From the NCBI GenBank assembly GCA_936432065.2, contig OW386294.2:45398842-45462841 (forward strand): a DNA stretch of 64,000 nucleotides. The letters are read 5' to 3'. The first letter of the stretch is position 1. Each line of letters begins with the position of its first letter. The translations under genes were made by a program, and so were the position numbers. A model generated the notes under the pieces. That model was not told the DNA's origin and ran no database searches. It was given only the letters and a program-made list of their open reading frames with translations. This document shows, in pieces, positions 25,750 through 39,024 of this stretch. This stretch comes from Rutpela maculata (taxonomy: Eukaryota > Arthropoda > Insecta > Coleoptera > Cerambycidae).

Positions 25750-28700
25750 CCCATCCTAATTTCGTCAAACCCATGCTAAATATGTCAAACCTCACATACA
25801 TTTTAAAACCACATAAATTTTCGTTCGGTTTCATCAAACCCATCCTAATTTCTTCAAACCCATGCTAATTTGCTCAAACCTCAGATAAATTTTCAAACCT
25901 CATAAATTTTCGTTCGGTTTCATCAAACCCATCCTAATTTCGTCAAACCCATGCTAAATATGTCAAACCTCACATAAATTTTCAAACCACATAAATTTTC
26001 GTTCGGTTTCATCAAACCCATCCTAATTTCTTCAAACCCATGCTAAATTGCTCAAACCTCACATAAATTTTCAAACCACATAAATTTTCGTTCGGTTTCA
26101 TCAAACCCATCCTAATTTCTTCAAACCCATGCTAAATTGCTCAAACCTCACATAAATTTTCAAACCACATAAATTTTCGTTCGATTTCATCAAACCCATC
26201 CTAATTTCTTCAAACCCATGCTAAATTGCTCAAACCTCAGATAAATTTTCAAACCACATAAATTTTCGTTCGGTTTCATCAAACCCATCCTAATTTCGTC
26301 AAACCCATGCTAATTTTGTCAAACCTCACATAAATTTTCAAACCTCACATAAATTTTCGTTCGGTTTCATCAAACCCATCCTAATTTCTTCAAACCCATG
26401 CTAAATTGCTCAAACCTCAGGTAAATTTTCAAACCACATAAATTTTCGTTCGGTTTCATCAAACCCATCCTAATTTCGTCAAACCCATGCTAAATATGTC
26501 AAACCTCACATAAATTTTCAAACCACATAAATTTTCGTTCGGTTTCATCAAACCCATCCTAATTTCTTCAAACCCATGCTAATTTGCTCAAACCTCAGAT
26601 AAATTTTCAAACCTCATAAATTTTCGTTCAGATTCATCAAACCCATCCTAATTTCGTCAAACCCATGCTAATTTTGTCAAACCTCACATAAATTTTCAAA
26701 CCTCACATAAATTTTCGTTCGGTTTCATCAAACCCATCCTAATTTCTTCAAACCCATGCTAAATTGCTCAAACCTCACATAAATTTTCAAACCACATAAA
26801 TTTTCGTTCGGTTTCATCAAACCCATCCTAATTTCTTCAAACCCATGCTAAATTGCTCAAACCTCACATAAATTTTCGTTCGGTTTCATCAAACCCATCC
26901 TAATTTCTTCAAACCCATGCTAAATTGCTCAAACCTCAGATAAATTTTCAAACCACATAAATTTTCGTTCGGTTTCATCAAATCCATCCTAATTTCGTCA
27001 AACCCATGCTAAATATGTCAAACCTCACATAAATTTTCAAACCACATACATTTTCGTTCGGTTTCATCAAACCCATCCTAATTTCTTAAAACCCATGCTA
27101 AATTGCTCAAACCTCAGATAAATTTTCAAACCTCACATAAATTTTCGTTCGGTTTCATCAAACCCATTCTAATTTCTTCAAACCCATGCTAAATTGCTCA
27201 AAACTCACATAAATTTTCGTTCGGATTCATCAAACCCATCCTAATTTCGTCAAACCCATGCTAAATATGTCAAACCTCACATAAATTTTCAAACCACATA
27301 AATTTTCGTTCGGTTTCATCAAACCCATCCTAATTTCTTCAAACCCATGCTAAATTGCTCAAACCTCAGGTAAATTTTCAAACCACATAAATTTTCGTTC
27401 GGTTTCATCAAACCCATCCTAATTTCGTCAAACCCATGCTAAATATGTCAAACCTCACATACATTTTAAAACCACATAAATTTTCGTTCGGTTTCATCAA
27501 ACCCATCCTAATTTCTTCAAACCCATGCTAATTTGCTCAAACCTCAGATAAATTTTCAAACCTCAAATTTTCGTTCGGTTTCATCAAACCCATCCTAATT
27601 TCGTCAAACCCATGCTAAATATGTCAAACCTCACATAAATTTTCAAACCACATAAATTTTCGTTCGGTTTCATCAAACCCATCCTAATTTCTTCAAACCC
27701 ATGCTAAATTGCTCAAACCTCAGATAAATTTTCAAACCTCACATAAATTTTCGTTCGGTTTCATCAAACCCATCCTAATTTCTTCAAACCCATGCTAAAT
27801 TGCTCAAACCTCACATAAATTTTCGTTCGGATTCATCAAACCCATCCTAATTTCGTCAAACCCATGCTAATTTTGACAAACCTCACTTAAATTTTCAAAC
27901 CTCACATAAATTTTCGTTCGGTTTCATCAAACCCATCCTAATTTCTTCAAACCCATGCTAAATTGCTCAAACCTCACATAAATTTTCGTTCGGATTCATC
28001 AAACCCATCCTAATTTCGTCAAACCCATGCTAAATATGTCAAACCTCACATAAATTTTCAAACCACATAAATTTTCGTTCGGTTTCATCAAACCCATCCT
28101 AATTTCTTCAAACCCATGCTAAATTGCTCAAACCTCAGGTAAATTTTCAAATCACATAAATTTTCGTTCGGTTTCATCAAACCCATCCTAATTTCGTCAA
28201 ACCCATGCTAAATATGTCAAACCTCACATAAATTTTCAAACCACATAAATTTTCGTTCGGTTTCATCAAACCCATCCTAATTTCTTCAAACCCATGCTAA
28301 ATTGCTCAAACCTCAGGTAAATTTTCAAACCACATAAATTTTCGTTCGGTTTCATCAAACCCATCCTAATTTCTTCAAACCCATGCTAATTTGCTCAAAC
28401 CTCAGATAAATTTTCAAACCTCATAAATTTTCGTTCGGATTCATCAAACCCATCCTAATTTCGTCAAACCCATGCTAATTTTGTCAAACCTCACATAAAT
28501 TTTCAAACCTCACATACATTTTCGTTCGGTTTCATCAAACCCATCCTAATTTCTTCAAACCCATGCTAAATTGCTCAAACCTCACATAAATTTTCAAACC
28601 ACATAAATTTTCGTTCGGTTTCATCAAACCCATCCTAATTTCTTCAAACCCATGCTAAATTGCTCAAACCTCACATAAATTTTCGTTCGGTTTCATCAAA

Positions 28701-30562
28701 CCCATCCTAATTTCGTCAAACCCATGCTAAATATGTCAAACCTCACATAAATTTTCAAACCACATAAATTTTCGTTCGGTTTCATCAAACCCATCCTAAT
28801 TTCTTCAAACCCATGCTAAATTGCTCAAACCTCAGATAAATTTTCAAACCTCACATAAATTTTCGTTCGGTTTCATCAAACCCATTCTAATTTCTTCAAA
28901 CCCATGCTAAATTGCTCAAACCTCACATAAATTTTCGTTCGGATTCATCAAACCCATCCTAATTTCGTCAAACCCATGCTAAATATGTCAAACCTCACAT
29001 AAATTTTCAAACCACATAAATTTTCGTTCGGTTTCATCAAACCCATCCTAATTTCTTCAAACCCATGCTAAATTGCTCAAACCTCACATAAATTTTCAAA
29101 CCACATAAATTTTCGTTCGGTTTCATCAAACCCATCCTAATTTCTTCAAACCCATGCTAAATTGCTCAAACCTCAGGTAAATTTTCAAACCACATAAATT
29201 TTCGTTCGGTTTCATCAAACCCATCCTAATTTCGTCAAACCCATGCTAAATATGTCAAACCTCACATACATTTTAAAACCACATAAATTTTCGTTCGGTT
29301 TCATCAAACCCATCCTAATTTCTTCAAACCCATGCTAATTTGCTCAAACCTCAGATAAATTTTCAAACCTCATAAATTTTCGTTCGGTTTCATCAAACCC
29401 ATCCTAATTTCGTCAAACCCATGCTAAATATGTCAAACCTCACATAAATTTTCAAACCACATAAATTTTCGTTCGGTTTCATCAAACCCATCCTAATTTC
29501 TTCAAACCCATGCTAAATTGCTCAAACCTCAGATAAATTTTCAAACCTCACATAAATTTTCGTTCGGTTTCATCAAACCCATCCTAATTTCTTCAAACCC
29601 ATGCTAAATTGCTCAAACCTCACATAAATTTTCGTTCGGATTCATCAAACCCATCCTAATTTCGTCAAACCCATGCTAATTTTGTCAAACCTCACATAAA
29701 TTTTCAAACCTCACATACATTTTCGTTCGGTTTCATCAAACCCATCCTAATTTCGTCAAACCCATGCTAAATATGTCAAACCTCACATAAATTTTCAAAC
29801 CACATAAATTTTCGTTCGGTTTCATCAAACCCATCCTAATTTCTTCAAACCCATGCTAAATTGCTCAAACCTCACATAAATTTTCGTTCGGATTCATCAA
29901 ACCCATCCTAATTTCGTCAAACCCATGCTAAATATGTCAAACCTCACATAAATTTTCAAACCACATAAATTTTCGTTCGGTTTCATCAAACCCATCCTAA
30001 TTTCTTCAAACCCATGCTAAATTGCTCAAACCTCACATAAATTTTCAAACCACATAAATTTTCGTTCGGTTTCATCAAACCCATCCTAATTTCGTCAAAC
30101 CCATGCTAAATATGTCAAACCTCACATAAATTTTCAAACCACATAAATTTTCGTTCGGTTTCATCAAACCCATCCTAATTTCTTCAAACCCATGCTAAAT
30201 TGCTCAAACCTCACATAAATTTTCGTTCGGATTCATCAAACCCATCCTAATTTCGTCAAACCCATGCTAATTTTGTCAAACCTCACATAAATTTTCGTTC
30301 GGTTTCATCAAACCCATCCTAATTTCTTCAAACCCATGCTAAATTGCTCAAACCTCACATAAATTTTCGTTCGGATTCATCAAACCCATCCTAATTTCGT
30401 CAAACCCATGCTAAATATGTCAAACCTCACATAAATTTTCAAACCACATAAATTTTCGTTCGGTTTCATCAAACCCATCCTAATTTCTTCAAACCCATGC
30501 TAAATTGCTCAAACCTCAGGTAAATTTTCAAACCACATAAATTTTCGTTCGGTTTCATCAAA

Positions 30563-31333
30563 CCCATCCTAATTTCGTCAAACCCATGCTAAATATGTCA
30601 AACCTCACATACATTTTAAAACCACATAAATTTTCGTTCGGTTTCATCAAACCCATCCTAATTTCTTCAAACCCATGCTAATTTGCTCAAACCTCAGATA
30701 AATTTTCAAACCTCATAAATTTTCGTTCGGTTTCATCAAACCCATCCTAATTTCGTCAAACCCATGCTAAATATGTCAAACCTCACATAAATTTTCAAAC
30801 CACATAAATTTTCGTTCGGTTTCATCAAACCCATCCTAATTTCTTCAAACCCATGCTAAATTGCTCAAACCTCAGATAAATTTTCAAACCTCACATAAAT
30901 TTTCGTTCGGTTTCATCAAACCCATCCTAATTTCTTCAAACCCATGCTAAATTGCTCAAACCTCACATAAATTTTCGTTCGGATTCATCAAACCCATCCT
31001 AATTTCGTCAAACCCATGCTAATTTTGTCAAACCTCACATAAATTTTCAAACCTCACATAAATTTTCGTTCGGTTTCATCAAACCCATCCTAATTTCTTC
31101 AAACCCATGCTAAATTGCTCAAACCTCACATAAATTTTCGTTCGGATTCATCAAACCCATCCTAATTTCGTCAAACCCATGCTAAATATGTCAAACCTCA
31201 CATAAATTTTCAAACCACATAAATTTTCGTTCGGTTTCATCAAACCCATCCTAATTTCTTCAAACCCATGCTAAATTGCTCAAACCTCAGGTAAATTTTC
31301 AAACCACATAAATTTTCGTTCGGTTTCATCAAA
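30563..31333 (+). repeat. Nine-monomer higher-order repeat, 771 bp (copy)
   Basis: Bounded by CATACATTTTAAAA monomers starting at 30,563 and 31,334. It is offset by exactly 5,584 bp from the copy at 24,979, so it was carried there by the larger duplication and did not arise independently. Confidence 0.88.
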
Positions 31334-34300
31334 CCCATCCTAATTTCGTCAAACCCATGCTAAATATGTCAAACCTCACATACATTTTAAAACCACATAA
31401 ATTTTCGTTCGGTTTCATCAAACCCATCCTAATTTCTTCAAACCCATGCTAATTTGCTCAAACCTCAGATAAATTTTCAAACCTCATAAATTTTCGTTCG
31501 GTTTCATCAAACCCATCCTAATTTCGTCAAACCCATGCTAAATATGTCAAACCTCACATAAATTTTCAAACCACATAAATTTTCGTTCGGTTTCATCAAA
31601 CCCATCCTAATTTCTTCAAACCCATGCTAAATTGCTCAAACCTCACATAAATTTTCAAACCACATAAATTTTCGTTCGGTTTCATCAAACCCATCCTAAT
31701 TTCTTCAAACCCATGCTAAATTGCTCAAACCTCACATAAATTTTCAAACCACATAAATTTTCGTTCGATTTCATCAAACCCATCCTAATTTCTTCAAACC
31801 CATGCTAAATTGCTCAAACCTCAGATAAATTTTCAAACCACATAAATTTTCGTTCGGTTTCATCAAACCCATCCTAATTTCGTCAAACCCATGCTAATTT
31901 TGTCAAACCTCACATAAATTTTCAAACCTCACATAAATTTTCGTTCGGTTTCATCAAACCCATCCTAATTTCTTCAAACCCATGCTAAATTGCTCAAACC
32001 TCAGGTAAATTTTCAAACCACATAAATTTTCGTTCGGTTTCATCAAACCCATCCTAATTTCGTCAAACCCATGCTAAATATGTCAAACCTCACATAAATT
32101 TTCAAACCACATAAATTTTCGTTCGGTTTCATCAAACCCATCCTAATTTCTTCAAACCCATGCTAATTTGCTCAAACCTCAGATAAATTTTCAAACCTCA
32201 TAAATTTTCGTTCAGATTCATCAAACCCATCCTAATTTCGTCAAACCCATGCTAATTTTGTCAAACCTCACATAAATTTTCAAACCTCACATAAATTTTC
32301 GTTCGGTTTCATCAAACCCATCCTAATTTCTTCAAACCCATGCTAAATTGCTCAAACCTCACATAAATTTTCAAACCACATAAATTTTCGTTCGGTTTCA
32401 TCAAACCCATCCTAATTTCTTCAAACCCATGCTAAATTGCTCAAACCTCACATAAATTTTCGTTCGGTTTCATCAAACCCATCCTAATTTCTTCAAACCC
32501 ATGCTAAATTGCTCAAACCTCAGATAAATTTTCAAACCACATAAATTTTCGTTCGGTTTCATCAAATCCATCCTAATTTCGTCAAACCCATGCTAAATAT
32601 GTCAAACCTCACATAAATTTTCAAACCACATACATTTTCGTTCGGTTTCATCAAACCCATCCTAATTTCTTAAAACCCATGCTAAATTGCTCAAACCTCA
32701 GATAAATTTTCAAACCTCACATAAATTTTCGTTCGGTTTCATCAAACCCATTCTAATTTCTTCAAACCCATGCTAAATTGCTCAAAACTCACATAAATTT
32801 TCGTTCGGATTCATCAAACCCATCCTAATTTCGTCAAACCCATGCTAAATATGTCAAACCTCACATAAATTTTCAAACCACATAAATTTTCGTTCGGTTT
32901 CATCAAACCCATCCTAATTTCTTCAAACCCATGCTAAATTGCTCAAACCTCAGGTAAATTTTCAAACCACATAAATTTTCGTTCGGTTTCATCAAACCCA
33001 TCCTAATTTCGTCAAACCCATGCTAAATATGTCAAACCTCACATACATTTTAAAACCACATAAATTTTCGTTCGGTTTCATCAAACCCATCCTAATTTCT
33101 TCAAACCCATGCTAATTTGCTCAAACCTCAGATAAATTTTCAAACCTCAAATTTTCGTTCGGTTTCATCAAACCCATCCTAATTTCGTCAAACCCATGCT
33201 AAATATGTCAAACCTCACATAAATTTTCAAACCACATAAATTTTCGTTCGGTTTCATCAAACCCATCCTAATTTCTTCAAACCCATGCTAAATTGCTCAA
33301 ACCTCAGATAAATTTTCAAACCTCACATAAATTTTCGTTCGGTTTCATCAAACCCATCCTAATTTCTTCAAACCCATGCTAAATTGCTCAAACCTCACAT
33401 AAATTTTCGTTCGGATTCATCAAACCCATCCTAATTTCGTCAAACCCATGCTAATTTTGACAAACCTCACTTAAATTTTCAAACCTCACATAAATTTTCG
33501 TTCGGTTTCATCAAACCCATCCTAATTTCTTCAAACCCATGCTAAATTGCTCAAACCTCACATAAATTTTCGTTCGGATTCATCAAACCCATCCTAATTT
33601 CGTCAAACCCATGCTAAATATGTCAAACCTCACATAAATTTTCAAACCACATAAATTTTCGTTCGGTTTCATCAAACCCATCCTAATTTCTTCAAACCCA
33701 TGCTAAATTGCTCAAACCTCAGGTAAATTTTCAAATCACATAAATTTTCGTTCGGTTTCATCAAACCCATCCTAATTTCGTCAAACCCATGCTAAATATG
33801 TCAAACCTCACATAAATTTTCAAACCACATAAATTTTCGTTCGGTTTCATCAAACCCATCCTAATTTCTTCAAACCCATGCTAAATTGCTCAAACCTCAG
33901 GTAAATTTTCAAACCACATAAATTTTCGTTCGGTTTCATCAAACCCATCCTAATTTCTTCAAACCCATGCTAATTTGCTCAAACCTCAGATAAATTTTCA
34001 AACCTCATAAATTTTCGTTCGGATTCATCAAACCCATCCTAATTTCGTCAAACCCATGCTAATTTTGTCAAACCTCACATAAATTTTCAAACCTCACATA
34101 CATTTTCGTTCGGTTTCATCAAACCCATCCTAATTTCTTCAAACCCATGCTAAATTGCTCAAACCTCACATAAATTTTCAAACCACATAAATTTTCGTTC
34201 GGTTTCATCAAACCCATCCTAATTTCTTCAAACCCATGCTAAATTGCTCAAACCTCACATAAATTTTCGTTCGGTTTCATCAAACCCATCCTAATTTCGT

Positions 34301-35663
34301 CAAACCCATGCTAAATATGTCAAACCTCACATAAATTTTCAAACCACATAAATTTTCGTTCGGTTTCATCAAACCCATCCTAATTTCTTCAAACCCATGC
34401 TAAATTGCTCAAACCTCAGATAAATTTTCAAACCTCACATAAATTTTCGTTCGGTTTCATCAAACCCATTCTAATTTCTTCAAACCCATGCTAAATTGCT
34501 CAAACCTCACATAAATTTTCGTTCGGATTCATCAAACCCATCCTAATTTCGTCAAACCCATGCTAAATATGTCAAACCTCACATAAATTTTCAAACCACA
34601 TAAATTTTCGTTCGGTTTCATCAAACCCATCCTAATTTCTTCAAACCCATGCTAAATTGCTCAAACCTCACATAAATTTTCAAACCACATAAATTTTCGT
34701 TCGGTTTCATCAAACCCATCCTAATTTCTTCAAACCCATGCTAAATTGCTCAAACCTCAGGTAAATTTTCAAACCACATAAATTTTCGTTCGGTTTCATC
34801 AAACCCATCCTAATTTCGTCAAACCCATGCTAAATATGTCAAACCTCACATACATTTTAAAACCACATAAATTTTCGTTCGGTTTCATCAAACCCATCCT
34901 AATTTCTTCAAACCCATGCTAATTTGCTCAAACCTCAGATAAATTTTCAAACCTCATAAATTTTCGTTCGGTTTCATCAAACCCATCCTAATTTCGTCAA
35001 ACCCATGCTAAATATGTCAAACCTCACATAAATTTTCAAACCACATAAATTTTCGTTCGGTTTCATCAAACCCATCCTAATTTCTTCAAACCCATGCTAA
35101 ATTGCTCAAACCTCAGATAAATTTTCAAACCTCACATAAATTTTCGTTCGGTTTCATCAAACCCATCCTAATTTCTTCAAACCCATGCTAAATTGCTCAA
35201 ACCTCACATAAATTTTCGTTCGGATTCATCAAACCCATCCTAATTTCGTCAAACCCATGCTAATTTTGTCAAACCTCACATAAATTTTCAAACCTCACAT
35301 AAATTTTCGTTCGGTTTCATCAAACCCATCCTAATTTCGTCAAACCCATGCTAAATATGTCAAACCTCACATAAATTTTCAAACCACATAAATTTTCGTT
35401 CGGTTTCATCAAACCCATCCTAATTTCTTCAAACCCATGCTAAATTGCTCAAACCTCACATAAATTTTCGTTCGGATTCATCAAACCCATCCTAATTTCG
35501 TCAAACCCATGCTAAATATGTCAAACCTCACATAAATTTTCAAACCACATAAATTTTCGTTCGGTTTCATCAAACCCATCCTAATTTCTTCAAACCCATG
35601 CTAAATTGCTCAAACCTCACATAAATTTTCAAACCACATAAATTTTCGTTCGGTTTCATCAAA

Positions 35664-35733
35664 CCCATCCTAATATTGCTCAAACCTCAGGTAAATTTTC
35701 AAACCACATAAATTTTCGTTCGGTTTCATCAAA
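35664..35733 (+). repeat. 70-bp satellite A monomer with internal sub-repeat loss
   Basis: Parts 1 and 2 are fused as CCTAATATTGCTC, removing about 19 bp between the two CTAA motifs. This fits slippage or exchange between neighbouring 20-bp sub-repeats. The same fused unit lies 8,605 bp further on, near 44,269-44,338. Confidence 0.9.
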
Positions 35734-38700
35734 CCCATCCTAATTTCGTCAAACCCATGCTAAATATGTCAAACCTCACATAAATTTTCAAACCACATAA
35801 ATTTTCGTTCGGTTTCATCAAACCCATCCTAATTTCTTAAAACCCATGCTAAATTGCTCAAACCTCAGATAAATTTTCAAACCTCACATAAATTTTCGTT
35901 CGGTTTCATCAAACCCATTCTAATTTCTTCAAACCCATGCTAAATTGCTCAAAACTCACATAAATTTTCGTTCGGATTCATCAAACCCATCCTAATTTCG
36001 TCAAACCCATGCTAAATATGTCAAACCTCACATAAATTTTCAAACCACATAAATTTTCGTTCGGTTTCATCAAACCCATCCTAATTTCTTCAAACCCATG
36101 CAAAATTGCTCAAACCTCAGGTAAATTTTCAAACCACATAAATTTTCGTTCGGTTTCATCAAACCCATCCTAATTTCGTCAAACCCATGCTAAATATGTC
36201 AAACCTCACATACATTTGAAACCACATAAATTTTCGTTCGGTTTCATCAAACCCATCCTAATTTCTTCAAACCCATGCTAATTTGCTCAAACCTCAGATA
36301 AATTTTCAAACCTCATAAATTTTCGTTCGGTTTCATCAAACCCATCCTAATTTCGTCAAACCCATGCTAAATATGTCAAACCTCACATAAATTTTCAAAC
36401 CACATAAATTTTCGTTCGGTTTCATCAAACCCATCCTAATTTCTTCAAACCCATGCTAAATTGCTCAAACCTCAGATAAATTTTCAAACCTCACATAAAT
36501 TTTCGTTCGGTTTCATCAAACCCATCCTAATTTCTTCAAACCCATGCTAAATTGCTCAAACCTCACATAAATTTTCGTTCGGATTCATCAAACCCATCCT
36601 AATTTCGTCAAACCCATGCTAATTTTGTCAAACCTCACTTAAATTTTCAAACCTCACATAAATTTTCGTTCGGTTTCATCAAACCCATCCTAATTTCTTC
36701 AAACCCATGCTAAATTGCTCAAACCTCACATAAATTTTCGTTCGGATTCATCAAACCCATCCTAATTTCGTCAAACCCATGCTAAATATGTCAAACCTCA
36801 CATAAATTTTCAAACCACATAAATTTTCGTTCGGTTTCATCAAACCCATCCTAATTTCGTCAAACCCATGCTAAATATGTCAAACCTCACATAAATTTTC
36901 AAACCACATAAATTTTCGTTCGGTTTCATCAAACCCATCCTAATTTTTTCAAACCCATGCTAATTTGCTCAAACCTCAGATAAATTTTCAAACCTCATAA
37001 ATTTTCGTTCGGATTCATCAAACCCATCCTAATTTCGTCAAACCCATGCTAATTTTGTCAAACCTCACATAAATTTTCAAACCTCACATAAATTTTCGTT
37101 CGGTTTCATCAAACCCATCCTAATTTCTTCAAACCCATGCTAAATTGCTCAAACCTCAGGTAAATTTTCAAACCACATAAATTTTCGTTCGGTTTCATCA
37201 AACCCATCCTAATTTCGTCAAACCCATGCTAAATATGTCAAACCTCACATAAATTTTCAAACCACATAAATTTTCGTTCGGTTTCATCAAACCCATCCTA
37301 ATTTCTTCAAACCCATGCTAATTTGCTCAAACCTCAGATAAATTTTCAAACCTCATAAATTTTCGTTCGGATTCATCAAACCCATCCTAATTTCGTCAAA
37401 CCCATGTTAATTTTGTCAAACCTCACATAAATTTTCAAACCTCACATAAATTTTCGTTCGGTTTCATCAAACCCATCCTAATTTCTTCAAACCCATGCTA
37501 AATTGCTCAAACCTCACATAAATTTTCAAACCACATAAATTTTCGTTCGGTTTCATCAAACCCATCCTAATTTCTTCAAACCCATGCTAAATTGCTAAAA
37601 CCTCAGATAAATTTTCAAACCACATAAATTTTCGTTCGGTTTCATCAAACCCATCCTAATTTCGTCAAACCCATGCTAATTTTGTCAAACCTCACATAAA
37701 TTTTCAAACCTCACATAAATTTTCGTTCGGTTTCATCAAACCCATCCTAATTTCTTCAAACCCATGCTAAATTGCTCAAACCTCAGGTAAATTTTCAAAC
37801 CACATAAATTTTCGTTCGGTTTCATCAAACCCATCCTAATTTCGTCAAACCCATGCTAAATATGTCAAACCTCACATAAATTTTCAAACCACATAAATTT
37901 TCGTTCGGTTTCATCAAACCCATCCTAATTTTTTCAAACCCATGCTAATTTGCTCAAACCTCAGATAAATTTTCAAACCTCATAAATTTTCGTTCGGATT
38001 CATCAAACCCATCCTAATTTCGTCAAACCCATGCTAATTTTGTCAAACCTCACATAAATTTTCAAACCTCACATAAATTTTCGTTCGGTTTCATCAAACC
38101 CATCCTAATTTCTTCAAACCCATGCTAAATTGCTCAAACCTCACATAAATTTTCAAACCACTTAAATTTTCGTTCGGTTTCATCAAACCCATCCTAATTT
38201 CGTCAAACCCATGCTAAATATGTCAAACCTCACATAAATTTTCAAACCACATAAATTTTCGTTCGGTTTCATCAAACCCATCCTAATTTCTTCAAACCCA
38301 TGCTAAATTGCTCAAACCTCAGGTAAATTTTCAAACCACATAAATTTTCGTTCGGTTTCATCAAACCCATCCTAATTTCGTCAAACCCATGCTAAATATG
38401 TCAAACCTCACATACATTTTAAAACCACATAAATTTTCGTTCGGTTTCATCAAACCCATCCTAATTTCTTCAAACCCATGATAAATTGCTCAAACCTCAC
38501 ATAAATTTTCAAACCACATAAATTTTCGTTCGGTTTCATCAAACCCATCCTAATTTCTTCAAACCCATGCTAAATTGCTCAAACCTCAGATAAATTTTCA
38601 AACCACTTAAATTTTCGTTCGGTTTCATCAAACCCATCCTAATTTCGTCAAACCCATGCTAAATATGTCAAACCTCACATAAATTTTCAAACCACATAAA

Positions 38701-39007
38701 TTTTCGTTCGGTTTCATCAAACCCATCCTAATTTCTTCAAACCCATGCTAAATTGCTCAAACCTCAGGTAAATTTTCAAACCACATAAATTTTCGTTCGG
38801 TTTCATCAAACCCATCCTAATTTCGTCAAACCCATGCTAAATATGTCAAACCTCACATACATTTTAAAACCACATAAATTTTCGTTCGGTTTCATCAAAC
38901 CCATCCTAATTTCTTCAAACCCATGCTAATTTGCTCAAACCTCAGATAAATTTTCAAACCTCATAAATTTTCGTTCGGTTTCATCAAACCCATCCTAATT
39001 TCGTCAA

Positions 39008-39024
39008 ACCCATCCATATGTCAA
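39008..39024 (+). repeat. Satellite A part 2 with 3-bp loss
   Basis: Part 2 reads CCCATCCATATGTC instead of CCCATGCTAAATATGTC. The identical lesion occurs at 47,613-47,629 in the second copy of the 8,605-bp duplication. It was therefore present before that duplication. Confidence 0.85.

Larger units (their letters stand above)
24452..35619 (+). repeat. 5,584-bp tandem segmental duplication
   Basis: The two copies run about 24,452-30,035 and 30,036-35,619. Markers that recur at exactly 5,584 bp include TTCGATTTC (26,181/31,765), TTCAGATTC (26,627/32,211), AAATCCATCC (26,980/32,564), a 2-bp loss giving CCTCAAATTTTC (27,561/33,145), TTTTGACAAACC (27,875/33,459) and AAATCACAT (28,151/33,735). 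A CATACATTTTCG variant near 29,714 is not matched in the second copy. The left copy begins inside the second unit of the 4,120-bp duplication, so this event overlaps the older one. Confidence 0.88.
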
